From assembly GCA_033851265.1 (NCBI GenBank), contig JAWWOW010000004.1, positions 423,375-487,374 on the forward strand: a DNA stretch of 64,000 bases, given 5' to 3'. Source of the stretch: JAWWOW01 sp033851265 (GTDB taxonomy: Bacteria > Actinomycetota > Actinomycetes > JAWWOW01). Each line of letters begins with the position of its first letter. The stretch's first letter is position 1. Of the stretch, positions 43,408 through 51,632 are shown one piece after another. Made by a program: the position numbers and the translations under genes. The notes below the pieces were generated by a model, which worked only from the letters and a program-made list of their open reading frames with translations, did no database searches and was not told the origin of the DNA.

Positions 43408-44013
43408 ATCAGCACCGAGCCCCGCATCAACGACCGCATTCGCGTTCCGGAGGTCCGACTCGTCGGACCCAACGGTGAGCAGGTCGGGATTGTCGCCATC
43501 GGCGACGCACTGCGCCTGGCCCAAGAGGCCGACCTCGACCTCGTTGAGGTGGCGCCCATGGCCCGCCCACCAGTCGCCAAGCTCATGGACTACGGCAAGT
43601 TCAAGTACGAGTCCGCGCAGAAGGCCCGGGAAGCACGGCGGCACCAGACGCAGACGATCATCAAGGAGATGAAGCTCCGACCGAAGATCGACCCGCACGA
43701 CTACGAGACCAAGAAGGGTCACGTCGAGCGCTTCCTGCGTCAGGGGGACAAGGTCAAGATCACGATCATGTTCCGCGGTCGAGAGCAGTCGCGGCCCGAG
43801 TTGGGCTACCGCCTATTGCAACGGCTCGCCGAAGACGTGTCCGAGCTCGGGTACGTCGAGACGACACCGAAACAGGACGGCCGCAACATGACGATGGTGC
43901 TGGGGCCGACGAAGAAGAAGTCAGAGGCGAAAGCCGAACGACTCGCAGCACGAGCAACGAGAGAGCGAGCAGACCAGCCGGTCGAACAACCGGTTGAGCA
44001 GACCGGCGCCTAA
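43408..44013 (+). CDS. infC: Translation initiation factor IF-3, ATC start codon
   Basis: 201 aa. N-terminal domain STEPRINDRIRVPEVRLVGPNG begins directly at an ATC codon (43408-43410) preceded by AAGGAGG; an in-frame stop at 43390 excludes an upstream start, and the first in-frame GTG or ATG (43540, 43549) would delete the N-domain. Linker and C-domain: MARPPVAKLMDYGKFKYE, RPKIDPHDYETKKGHVERFL, and RGREQSRPELG. A Lys/Glu/Ala-rich tail follows. Use of a rare start allows IF3 to repress its own synthesis by start-codon proofreading, as established for the AUU start of E. coli infC. Confidence 0.95.
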   Translation: MSTEPRINDRIRVPEVRLVGPNGEQVGIVAIGDALRLAQEADLDLVEVAPMARPPVAKLMDYGKFKYESAQKAREARRHQTQTIIKEMKLRPKIDPHDYETKKGHVERFLRQGDKVKITIMFRGREQSRPELGYRLLQRLAEDVSELGYVETTPKQDGRNMTMVLGPTKKKSEAKAERLAARATRERADQPVEQPVEQTGA

Positions 44014-44028
44014 CAGAAAGACCGACAG

Positions 44029-44223
44029 ATGCCCAAGATGAAGACCCATAGCGGTGCCTCGAAGCGGTTCAAGGTGACCGGCAGCGGCAAGATCGTGCGC
44101 CAGCAGGCCAACCGTCGCCACTTGCTCGAGCACAAGCCAACCAAACGAACTCGTCGTCTCGATGGGGTCGTCCCTGTCGACCCGTCGGACAAGAAGCGGA
44201 TCCGTCGCCTGCTCGGTATTTAG
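44029..44223 (+). CDS. rpmI: Ribosomal protein bL35
   Basis: 64-aa basic protein: MPKMKTHSGASKRFKVTGSG, LLEHKPTKRTRRL, DKKRIRRLLG. Normal length, between infC and rplT as in almost all bacteria. AGAAAG lies before the ATG. Confidence 0.97.
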   Translation: MPKMKTHSGASKRFKVTGSGKIVRQQANRRHLLEHKPTKRTRRLDGVVPVDPSDKKRIRRLLGI

Positions 44224-44247
44224 CCCACCCACTGATTACACACTCGC

Positions 44248-44276
44248 GACCGCCGCCGCGACCCCGAGCGGCGGTC
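44248..44276 (+). other. Hairpin between rpmI and rplT
   Basis: Perfect 9-bp inverted repeat GACCGCCGC (44248-44256) and GCGGCGGTC (44268-44276) with an 11-nt loop, 20 nt before the rplT GTG and just ahead of its AAGGAG site. Could be a processing or attenuation element, or an L20-binding structure; no U-tract. Confidence 0.5.
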
Positions 44277-44295
44277 CCGATAGAAGGAGTACGTC

Positions 44296-44685
44296 GTGGC
44301 ACGCGTCAAGCGGGCAGTCAACGCCCACAAGAAGCGCCGGGCCGTCCTCGAGCGTGCCAGCGGCTACCGCGGACAGCGTTCGCGTCTGTACCGCAAGGCC
44401 AAGGAGCAGATGCTCCACTCGATGGCCTACTCCTACCGTGACCGGCGCGCGCGCAAGGGCGACTTCCGGTCACTGTGGATCCAGCGGATCAATGCCGCTG
44501 CTCGCGCCAACGACATGACCTACAACCGGTTCATCCAAGGGCTGAAGGCTGCCGAGATCGAGGTCGACCGCAAGATGCTGGCCGAGCTTGCGGTTTCGGA
44601 TCCGGCGGCGTTCACCGCCCTCGTCGAGGTGGCACGCGCAGCGGTAGCGGCCGAGCGCGGCGCGAGTGCAGGCAGCGCAGCCTGA
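44296..44685 (+). CDS. rplT: Ribosomal protein bL20
   Basis: 129 aa, GTG start 6 nt after AAGGAG. ARVKRAVNAHKKRRAVLERA, GYRGQRSRLYRKAKEQ, YRDRRARKGDFRSLWIQRIN and YNRFIQGLKAAEI are conserved. Binds 23S rRNA early in assembly. A short Ala-rich tail extends the C-terminus. Its stop overlaps the CTG proposed as the next gene's start. Confidence 0.97.
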   Translation: MARVKRAVNAHKKRRAVLERASGYRGQRSRLYRKAKEQMLHSMAYSYRDRRARKGDFRSLWIQRINAAARANDMTYNRFIQGLKAAEIEVDRKMLAELAVSDPAAFTALVEVARAAVAAERGASAGSAA

Positions 44686-45509
44686 CGGGCCCGTCTCCCA
44701 CCATCACTTCCGTCCGGGCGGCTCCCGTCGCCGCCGCGCGGCGACTGCACCGGCGTACCGAACGCAGCGCCACCGGTCTTTTCCTTGCCGAGGGGCCGCG
44801 GGCGACCGTCGAGGCCCTGGCTGAACACGCGAGGCGTGGTGGCGGTGTCCGTGAGCTGTTCATCACCGAGCCGGCACGCGCACGACATAGCGAGCTGGTC
44901 ACGGACGCGAGCCGACTCGGGGTCGCGGTGCATTCGGTCGCCGAGAACGTGGCCGAGGCGTTGTCGAGTACGCGCGCACCGCAGGGCATTGTTGCTGTCT
45001 GCGACATTCCGCGTCACACGCTCGACGAGGCGGTGGTGGTGGGCGCACGGCTCGTGAGTGTTCTGGCCGACGTTGCCGATCCCGGAAATGCCGGCACAGC
45101 CATCCGCACGGCGGATGCCGCTGGCGCCGACAGCGTCGTCCTGACCGGGAGTGCCGTAGACGCGTACAACGGGAAGTGTGTCCGGGCGTCGGCGGGCAGC
45201 CTGTTTCATCTGCCTGTGGTCACCGGCGTCGACAGCGTTGAGACGCTGAACGCACTCCGTCGGGCGGGGTTGACCATCCGCGCAGCCGATGCACGCGGGA
45301 ACGTCGACCTCGATGACCTCATCGCTGACGGCCGTCTGGCCGCACCGACGGCCTGGGTCTTCGGGAACGAGGCGCGCGGGTTGGGCGAGGCGTCGAGCGA
45401 GCTCGCGGATGAGACCGTGCGCATCCCCCTGCGCGGTCGCGCGGAGAGCCTGAACCTTGCCGCCGCGGTGGCCGTCTGCTTGTTCGCAACAGCGCGCGCG
45501 CAGCGCTAA
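44682..45509 (+). CDS. TrmH/SpoU-family RNA 2'-O-methyltransferase, CTG start proposed
   Basis: 275 aa if it starts at CTG 44682 (overlap CTGA with rplT). No ATG, GTG or TTG occurs in frame between 44475 (inside rplT) and the conserved LHRRTERSATGLFLAEGP, so a rare start is needed; ATC at 44703 is the alternative. N-terminal RNA-binding substrate domain, then the knotted SPOUT domain: LADVADPGNAGTAIRTADAA (motif 1), WVFGNEARGLGEAS (motif 2), RIPLRGRAESLNLAAAVAV (motif 3). Likely methylates 23S rRNA; TsnR-type proteins share this locus in actinobacteria. Converges with the next gene, overlapping 4 nt. Confidence 0.85.
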   Translation: MTGPSPTITSVRAAPVAAARRLHRRTERSATGLFLAEGPRATVEALAEHARRGGGVRELFITEPARARHSELVTDASRLGVAVHSVAENVAEALSSTRAPQGIVAVCDIPRHTLDEAVVVGARLVSVLADVADPGNAGTAIRTADAAGADSVVLTGSAVDAYNGKCVRASAGSLFHLPVVTGVDSVETLNALRRAGLTIRAADARGNVDLDDLIADGRLAAPTAWVFGNEARGLGEASSELADETVRIPLRGRAESLNLAAAVAVCLFATARAQR

Positions 45510-46531
45510 CGCTGGAGCTTCTTCTCGGTGTCTTCCATGAAGTTGTCGATCTTCGACAGCATGGAGGCGTAACGCTCGTCTGGTGTCGTGAGCCGGCTTG
45601 CCTGCTGTTGCGCCCGCCACTCGTGCAGTCGGTCCAACGGCTTCACGAGCCGATTCATGGCTCGACCGACATTGCGCATGGGTCGCCGGGGCGCGTCGTA
45701 CCCGAGCTGGTCGGCCACGGGTGCGACGACTGCCCAGACCCGGGCTCGCTCCAGCCGGGTCACGCCGGTAAACGGTTGAACTTCAGCGCTCTTGATCGGC
45801 TCGAAGACGGAAGCCATCAACGGAACGAGGTGCACTTCGTTCACTGCCGACCGTCGGCGATCGATATCTGTGACCATCGCGGACTCGAACTGTTCACCGA
45901 GAAACGTGCAGACGGTCGACATCACGGCCTGTGGATCGGCGGCTAGGTCCTCGTAGAGCACTCGCATGTACTGGGCCGGGCCGCGCCGCTCGCCAGCCGC
46001 CATCGTTTTGACAGTGAACCTGTGCCACTCGTGAGCCGCTTTGACGGGGTTCCGAAAGATTGCCAGCTTCGCTGACGTTGAGGCAACTGAGTGCAAGGGG
46101 TGGCGGACTATATGCACGACCTGTGCGTTGGGGAAGAGTTTCCACAACGCCTCGGCAGACTGAAGAGGAGATTTCTCCGACCAGCGCTCTTTCCCTTGGC
46201 GCTCGGTAAAGTCCCGCATGATCGTGTCCAGAACTGCCGCCCAGGTGCGTTCGGATTGTTTCAACCGCCGCACGATCTGGTCTGCATCGAACCCAGTACG
46301 CGCGCCGATGGTGACCTCGACCACCCGTTGAAGGACGTCATCGTCGTCGAGGTCGCCGAAGTAGTCGGCAAAATAGAACACCCGATTCAGGAAATGCATC
46401 TCCGGAGGGGCGGCGACACGGGGGTGCGCACCGATCAGGGCTTGCAGCAGCGTCGTTCCGCTCCGCGGGAACCCAACGACGAAGATGGGTGCATCTGAGC
46501 GAGCGCTCCCTGAACCATCCCCCGTGCTCAC
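45506..46531 (-). CDS. Sulfotransferase family protein
   Basis: 341 aa, GTG start at 46531. PAPS 5'-phosphosulfate loop VVGFPRSGTTLLQALIGAHP near residue 18 and the 3'-phosphate motif VHIVRHPLHSVAST are both present, plus MRVLYEDLAADPQAVM. Transfers sulfate from PAPS to an unknown acceptor, such as a glycan or lipid. It is the only minus-strand gene between 15.3 and 51.6 kb and splits an otherwise conserved rplT-methyltransferase-kinase-pheS order, so it may be an insertion. Confidence 0.85.
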   Translation of the reverse strand: MSTGDGSGSARSDAPIFVVGFPRSGTTLLQALIGAHPRVAAPPEMHFLNRVFYFADYFGDLDDDDVLQRVVEVTIGARTGFDADQIVRRLKQSERTWAAVLDTIMRDFTERQGKERWSEKSPLQSAEALWKLFPNAQVVHIVRHPLHSVASTSAKLAIFRNPVKAAHEWHRFTVKTMAAGERRGPAQYMRVLYEDLAADPQAVMSTVCTFLGEQFESAMVTDIDRRRSAVNEVHLVPLMASVFEPIKSAEVQPFTGVTRLERARVWAVVAPVADQLGYDAPRRPMRNVGRAMNRLVKPLDRLHEWRAQQQASRLTTPDERYASMLSKIDNFMEDTEKKLQR

Positions 46532-46595
46532 GATGAGAAGTATGGCAGCGGCTACTTCACCGGCGGCTAGGCCGTGGTTACGGGTGGTGGCCGCC

Positions 46596-46610
46596 TATCC
46601 TGTGCCGTTG
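46596..46610 (+). promoter_or_regulatory. Possible leaderless promoter of the PAS histidine kinase
   Basis: TATCCT (46596-46601) lies 8 nt before the GTG at 46610, the spacing expected when transcription starts at the initiation codon. No ribosome site is seen before that GTG. The -35 region is not convincing. Confidence 0.4.
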
Positions 46611-47662
46611 TGACGGCGCACGCGCTCGACGCGCGGACCCTGGAAATGCTTCCCGACGGTGTACTCGTTGTTGGGCCAGACGGGCGCGTCGAGTTGGTCA
46701 ACGCGACAGCCGCGACGATCCTTCGGCTCGCGGCCACCGACGCCATCGGTCGGGACTGGCGAGAAGTGATCCCGCTCACGGACCATCAGGGTCGCGACTG
46801 GTGGGCGTGCACTCGGCCCTACGACGGGCTGCCCCGACGGACCCGACAGCCGGAACGCCAGCTGTATCTGCCGGACGACCGGTCGTTGCTTGTCACCGCC
46901 CACTACGTGCGCGAACGGCCGGCCGGACCGCTCGTCCGGCTCGTCATCGCTCTGCGGGGTACTGCCGGTCGTGAGCGTCTCGAACGCGACAGCGCGGAGC
47001 TCGTTGCGACGGTGGCGCACGAGTTGAGATCACCGCTTACCAGCGTGAAGGGCTTCACGGCAACGTTGCTCAGCAAGTGGGAGCGGTTCAACGACGAGCA
47101 GAAGCGACACATGCTCGAGACGATCAACAGCGACGCCGATCGGGTTACGCGGCTCATCGGCGAACTGCTGGATGTCTCCCGGATCGATGCCGGTCGGCTC
47201 GAGCTGCACAAGCAGGTGATCGATGTTCCCGGAGCCATTCGCCGCTGCGTCGACGGCCGAATCGCGTCGGGGGAGTCGAGCGACCGATTCACCATCGATG
47301 TCGGCGACAACCTGCCTGAGATCTGGGCCGACCCGGACAAGGTCGACCAGACCATCGGGAACATCGTCGAAAACGCGTTGCGGCACGGCGCTGGGACCGT
47401 GAGCATCACCGTCATGGCCCACGATGGCGGTGTCGAGGTGGTAGTCACCGACGAAGGTGACGGGATCGCCCCTGAGGCCGAGCATCGAGTGTTCACGAAG
47501 TTCTGGCATGGCGCGAAGCGTGGTGGCACCGGTCTTGGTCTGTTCATCGCCCGCGGGATCGTCGAGGCGCACGGCGGCACAATCACGGCCGGGCGTGCGG
47601 CCACCGGAGGCGCTGAGCTCCGATTTACGTTGCCGGCTGGCACGCCGTCCTTCGCGACCTGA
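46610..47662 (+). CDS. PAS-domain sensor histidine kinase
   Basis: 350 aa from GTG 46610 (an in-frame GTG at 46574 adds 12 residues). PAS domain at about 10-110 (MLPDGVLVVGPDGRVELVNATA). H-box VATVAHELRSPLTSVKG with phospho-acceptor H137. HATPase: N-box IVENALRHG, G1 VTDEGDGIAP, F FTKFWHG, G2 GGTGLGLFIARGIVEAHGG. No transmembrane segment, so it senses a cytoplasmic or redox cue. No response regulator is adjacent; this kinase next to pheS recurs in actinobacteria as far as I know. Confidence 0.9.
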   Translation: MTAHALDARTLEMLPDGVLVVGPDGRVELVNATAATILRLAATDAIGRDWREVIPLTDHQGRDWWACTRPYDGLPRRTRQPERQLYLPDDRSLLVTAHYVRERPAGPLVRLVIALRGTAGRERLERDSAELVATVAHELRSPLTSVKGFTATLLSKWERFNDEQKRHMLETINSDADRVTRLIGELLDVSRIDAGRLELHKQVIDVPGAIRRCVDGRIASGESSDRFTIDVGDNLPEIWADPDKVDQTIGNIVENALRHGAGTVSITVMAHDGGVEVVVTDEGDGIAPEAEHRVFTKFWHGAKRGGTGLGLFIARGIVEAHGGTITAGRAATGGAELRFTLPAGTPSFAT

Positions 47663-47750
47663 TCATCGCCCGACGTCAGCCAATCCGGCCCTGCCAAGCC
47701 TTTCCTCCCTAGACTCGCCCGGCGTACTCACCACGGGAGCCACCTCGAAC

Positions 47751-48845
47751 ATGTCGCCTGATGACCATTCGCCTTCACCACTGGATGCCGACGCTCTTGC
47801 GCGGGTCCAGAGCGAAGCGTTGGCCGCCATTGAGCAGGCCGCTGACCTCGAGGCGCTCCACGCTGCCCGGGTCGCGCACGCGGGTGACCGTGCACCGGCA
47901 GCACTGGCTAACCGGGCCATCGCCGGCCTTGACGCGAGCAAGAAGAAGGAGGCCGGGCAGCTTGTTGGCGCCGTACGCAGTGCGATCAATGCGGCTCTGG
48001 CGCAGCGACAGGTGCAGCTCGAGGCACACCGCGACGAGCGTGCCCTCGTAGAAGAGACCGTCGATGTGACCCTGCCGTGGGATCGCGTTCCTCGTGGCGC
48101 GCGCCATCCGGTGACCATCACCATGGAACGCATCGCTGACGTGTTCGTCGCCATGGGCTACGACGTGGCCGAGGGCCCCGAGGTCGAAGCCGAGTGGTTC
48201 AACTTCGACGCGCTGAACATGCCGCCCGACCACCCGGCGCGAACGATGATGGACACCTTCTACGTCGAGTCGCCGGAATCCGGGCTTGTGCTTCGCACGC
48301 ATACCTCGCCGGTGCAGGCGCGAACGATGCTGTCGCGCAAGCCGCCGATCTACGTCGTCGTACCGGGCCGGACGTTCCGAACTGATGAGTTGGATGCAAC
48401 GCATACGCCGGTGTTCCACCAGATCGAAGGCCTTGCCGTCGACGAAGGCATCACCATGGCGCACCTGCGCGGCACCCTCGACCATCTCGCGAGCGTGATG
48501 TTCGGCGACGGATTGCGCACCCGGTGGCGCCCGTCGTACTTCCCATTCACCGAGCCGTCGGCAGAGTTCGACGTGGAGTGCTTCGCGTGCCGAGGTGAGT
48601 CAGTAGGCAATCCGGACCGGCCCTGCCGGGTGTGTTCCTCGGAGGGCTGGATCGAATGGGGCGGCTGCGGCGTCGTCAACCCGCGGGTCCTCGTCGCGTG
48701 CGGTATCGACCCCGAGCGCTATACCGGCTTCGCCTTCGGCCTCGGTGTCGAACGCGCCCTGCAGTTCCGGCATGGCGCCGAGGACATGCGCGACATGATC
48801 GAAGGCGACGTGCGGTTCAGCCTGCCGTTCGGGCTGGACGTCTGA
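47751..48845 (+). CDS. pheS: Phenylalanyl-tRNA synthetase alpha subunit
   Basis: 364 aa from ATG 47751. N-terminal coiled coil (about 1-90), then class II catalytic core: TFYVESPESGLVLRTHTSPVQ (motif 2 region), RPSYFPFTEPSAEFDVEC, and the motif 3 FGLGVERALQFRHG. A zinc-ribbon-like insert ECFACRGESVGNPDRPCRVC is typical of actinobacterial PheS. TAGACT (47710-47715) is a candidate -10. pheT follows with overlap. Confidence 0.96.
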   Translation: MSPDDHSPSPLDADALARVQSEALAAIEQAADLEALHAARVAHAGDRAPAALANRAIAGLDASKKKEAGQLVGAVRSAINAALAQRQVQLEAHRDERALVEETVDVTLPWDRVPRGARHPVTITMERIADVFVAMGYDVAEGPEVEAEWFNFDALNMPPDHPARTMMDTFYVESPESGLVLRTHTSPVQARTMLSRKPPIYVVVPGRTFRTDELDATHTPVFHQIEGLAVDEGITMAHLRGTLDHLASVMFGDGLRTRWRPSYFPFTEPSAEFDVECFACRGESVGNPDRPCRVCSSEGWIEWGGCGVVNPRVLVACGIDPERYTGFAFGLGVERALQFRHGAEDMRDMIEGDVRFSLPFGLDV

Positions 48846-51307
48846 TGCGCGCGCCGTTGTCGTGGTTGCGCGAGTACGCCGACCTGCCGGCTGGCGAAAG
48901 CGGTCGTGCGGTCGCCGAACGACTGGTCCGCGTTGGCCTCGAAGTCGAAACAGTCATCTCGCCCGCCGAGCAGATCAAGGGCCCATTGCTTGTCGGTGAC
49001 GTTGTCGCGTTCGACGAAGAGGAGCACGGCAACGGCAAGACGATTCGCTGGTGCCAGGTCTCCGTTGGTGAGGCAGAGCCTCGGGGGATTGTCTGCGGGG
49101 CGCGCAATTTCGCGGTCGGCGACCGGGTCGCCGTCGCGCTGCCGGGTGCGGTCTTGCCCGGTGGGTTCGAAATCAGCGCGCGCAAGACCTACGGTCACAT
49201 CTCGGACGGGATGATCTGTTCCGCTCGCGAGTTGGGAATCGGAGACGATCACGCCGGGATCCTGGTCTTGCGTCCGGATGCACCCGTTGGCGCGGACGCG
49301 CTGTCTGAACTTGGGCTCGACGACGAAATACTCGACATCGCGGTAACCCCGGACCGGGGCTACTGCCTGTCGATGCGTGGTCTCGCGCGGGAAGTCGCGA
49401 CGGCGTACAGCGTTGCCTTTCACGATCCGGCGGCCGTCGACGTGCCGGACGCGGCGGGCGGATACCCGCTGCACATCGAGGATCAGGTCGGGTGCGACCG
49501 CTTCGTCGCGCTGTCCGTGCACGGTGTCGATCCGGCCAAACCCACCCCCGACTGGCTGGCTCAGCGCATCCGCGCGGCCGGGATGCGCCCCATCTCACTC
49601 ATCGTCGACGTGACCAACTACGTGATGCTCGAGCTCGGCCAGCCGTTGCATGCCTACGACGCGACGCGGCTCACCGGGACACTCGGCGTACGCCGTGCGC
49701 GGGTAGGCGAGAAGCTCGAGACGCTCGACGGGACGACTCGATCAGTGGAGCCGAGCGACCTCGTGATCGTCGACGGTTCCGGCGTCATCGGTCTTGCCGG
49801 CGTGATGGGCGGGGCGAGTACCGAGATCTCGGCCGCGACGTCGGACGTCCTTCTCGAGGCCGCGCACTTCGACCCGATCGCGATTGCCGCGACGGCTCGT
49901 CGCCACAAGTTGCCGAGCGAGGCGTCCCGACGGTTCGAACGAGGCGTCGACCCCGAGCTCGGGCCGTACGCCGCCGCACGCGCTGCAGCGCTGCTTGCCG
50001 ACTACGGCGGGGCCACTGTCGGTGGCCGCAGCGATGCAGCCGCGCTTCGGCCCCGGCCGACCATCGAGATGGACGCGGACTTGCCGACGCGAATCGTCGG
50101 CTTGCAGCTCACGCAAGAAGACGTCGTCGGTCGGCTCGAGGCGATCGGGTGCGCGGTCTCGGTCGAGGGCCGGTTGTCAGTAACGCCGCCGAGTTGGCGA
50201 CCGGACCTGACTGCGCCGTACGACCTCGTCGAGGAGGTCGCCCGACTGACCGGGTATGACACCGTGCCGTCCGTCTTGCCATCAGTGCCACCCGGTCACG
50301 GACTCACAACCCGGCAACGCTTGCGTCGGCGCCTCGGCAGCGCCCTCGCATCGCTGGGCTACGTCGAGACGCTGTGTTATCCGTTCATGGGTACAGATGT
50401 CCTCGACGCGTTCGGTCTTGACGACGACGATCCGCGCCGCCGCGCGCTGCGGCTGGCTAATCCGATCTCCGACGAGGAGCCGTTGCTCCGCACGACGCTG
50501 CTTCCCGGCCTGCTCGCGGCACTGAAGCGCAACGTCGGTCGAGGATTGACCGACGTTGCGTTGTTCGAAGGTGGGCTCGTTTTCCGGCCACGACCGGGAG
50601 CGCCGGCACCGCCGCGGTTGGGTGTGGACCGCCCGCCGACGGCCGATGAGCTGACTGCGATCACCGCTGGACTTCCGGATCAGCCGGAGCGCGTCGCGGT
50701 GGTGCTCGCGGGAGGCCGCGAACCACAGGGATGGTGGGGCGAAGGCCGACCGGCCCTCTGGGCGGATGCGGTAGAAGCCGCACGGACCATCGCGTGGACG
50801 GCAGGAGCGCAGCTCGACTCCCGACCCGATCGGCATGCGCCCTGGCACCCGGGTCGGTGCGCGGAACTCGTTGTCGACGGTCGCACGGTCGGACACGCGG
50901 GAGAGCTGCACCCTCGCGTCATCGCCGCCCTTGAGCTCCCGGAGCGGACGTGCGCGATGGAACTCGACCTGGACCTGATGGTGCCAACGCCTCCGCCGCC
51001 CGTCATGGCGCCACGTATCTCGACGTTCCCCCCGGCATTGCAGGACGTTGCCCTCGTGGTTGATCGCACAGTCCCCGCTGCCGAGGTTGAGGCGGCGCTG
51101 CGCGACGGCGCGGGGGAGATGCTCGAGTCGATCCGACTGTTCGATGTCTACGAGGGTCCTCAGGTTGGCGAAGCCAAGAAGTCGCTTGCCTACTCACTCC
51201 GGTTCCGCGCGCTCGATCGGACACTCACCGCGGAAGAGGCAACCGGGCTGCGGGACGCAGCGATTGCCGAAGCCAGGCGCCGGACCGGCGCCGAGCTCCG
51301 GACCTGA
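48845..51307 (+). CDS. pheT: Phenylalanyl-tRNA synthetase beta subunit
   Basis: 820 aa from the ATG that overlaps the pheS stop. Domains in order: N-terminal B1 (APLSWLREYADLP), tRNA-binding EMAP-like domain (about 40-150, KTYGHISDGMICSARELG), B3/B4 editing domain (RPISLIVDVTNYVMLELGQPLHAYD), B5 (RIVGLQLTQEDVVGRL), the core (PISDEEPLLRTTLLPGLL), and the C-terminal anticodon-binding FDX-ACB (from about 725: PALQDVALVVDRTVPAAEVE). Full length. Confidence 0.96.
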   Translation: MRAPLSWLREYADLPAGESGRAVAERLVRVGLEVETVISPAEQIKGPLLVGDVVAFDEEEHGNGKTIRWCQVSVGEAEPRGIVCGARNFAVGDRVAVALPGAVLPGGFEISARKTYGHISDGMICSARELGIGDDHAGILVLRPDAPVGADALSELGLDDEILDIAVTPDRGYCLSMRGLAREVATAYSVAFHDPAAVDVPDAAGGYPLHIEDQVGCDRFVALSVHGVDPAKPTPDWLAQRIRAAGMRPISLIVDVTNYVMLELGQPLHAYDATRLTGTLGVRRARVGEKLETLDGTTRSVEPSDLVIVDGSGVIGLAGVMGGASTEISAATSDVLLEAAHFDPIAIAATARRHKLPSEASRRFERGVDPELGPYAAARAAALLADYGGATVGGRSDAAALRPRPTIEMDADLPTRIVGLQLTQEDVVGRLEAIGCAVSVEGRLSVTPPSWRPDLTAPYDLVEEVARLTGYDTVPSVLPSVPPGHGLTTRQRLRRRLGSALASLGYVETLCYPFMGTDVLDAFGLDDDDPRRRALRLANPISDEEPLLRTTLLPGLLAALKRNVGRGLTDVALFEGGLVFRPRPGAPAPPRLGVDRPPTADELTAITAGLPDQPERVAVVLAGGREPQGWWGEGRPALWADAVEAARTIAWTAGAQLDSRPDRHAPWHPGRCAELVVDGRTVGHAGELHPRVIAALELPERTCAMELDLDLMVPTPPPPVMAPRISTFPPALQDVALVVDRTVPAAEVEAALRDGAGEMLESIRLFDVYEGPQVGEAKKSLAYSLRFRALDRTLTAEEATGLRDAAIAEARRRTGAELRT

Positions 51308-51632
51308 TCCTGCGCAGCCTCCCGGTGGATAACTTGTCCCCGCGGGGACGAGTTCGGGTGTCTGCCGCAAATCATTCGGTGTGGCTGCGTGGTGCTTGCA
51401 CCATGTCTGAAGATCCTGCTGTTGCGGCTCCTTGGCTCTTCCGCGGAAGCCACTTATCCACAGTCTGGGTGGCCGCGAATACCGGCGCTCCCGATCGGTC
51501 CGCAGGAGTCCCACGTCGCCACTTTGCGCGTCGCTTTTCTGCTTGAAAGCGACGCCCTGGTTGGCAACGCGGCGCAATGTCCGTTCGGAGCTGTCGGTTG
51601 GAGCTTCGACACATAGGGGAACCGACATGAAG
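51308..51632 (+). other. Intergenic stretch with two DnaA-box-like 9-mers and a GC palindrome
   Basis: 325 bp between pheT and a minus-strand small gene with no believable reading frame. GTCCCCGCGGGGAC (51336-51349) is a perfect palindrome that could terminate pheT. TTATCCACA (51454-51462, plus strand) matches the DnaA box consensus, and GGTGGATAA (51324-51332) is TTATCCACC on the other strand. This is not an origin: dnaA and dnaN are not nearby and only two boxes are present. Confidence 0.4.

Noticed and set aside
51308..51632. Possible replication origin because of DnaA boxes
   Set aside because: Only two boxes, no AT-rich region, and none of dnaA, dnaN, recF or gyrB nearby.
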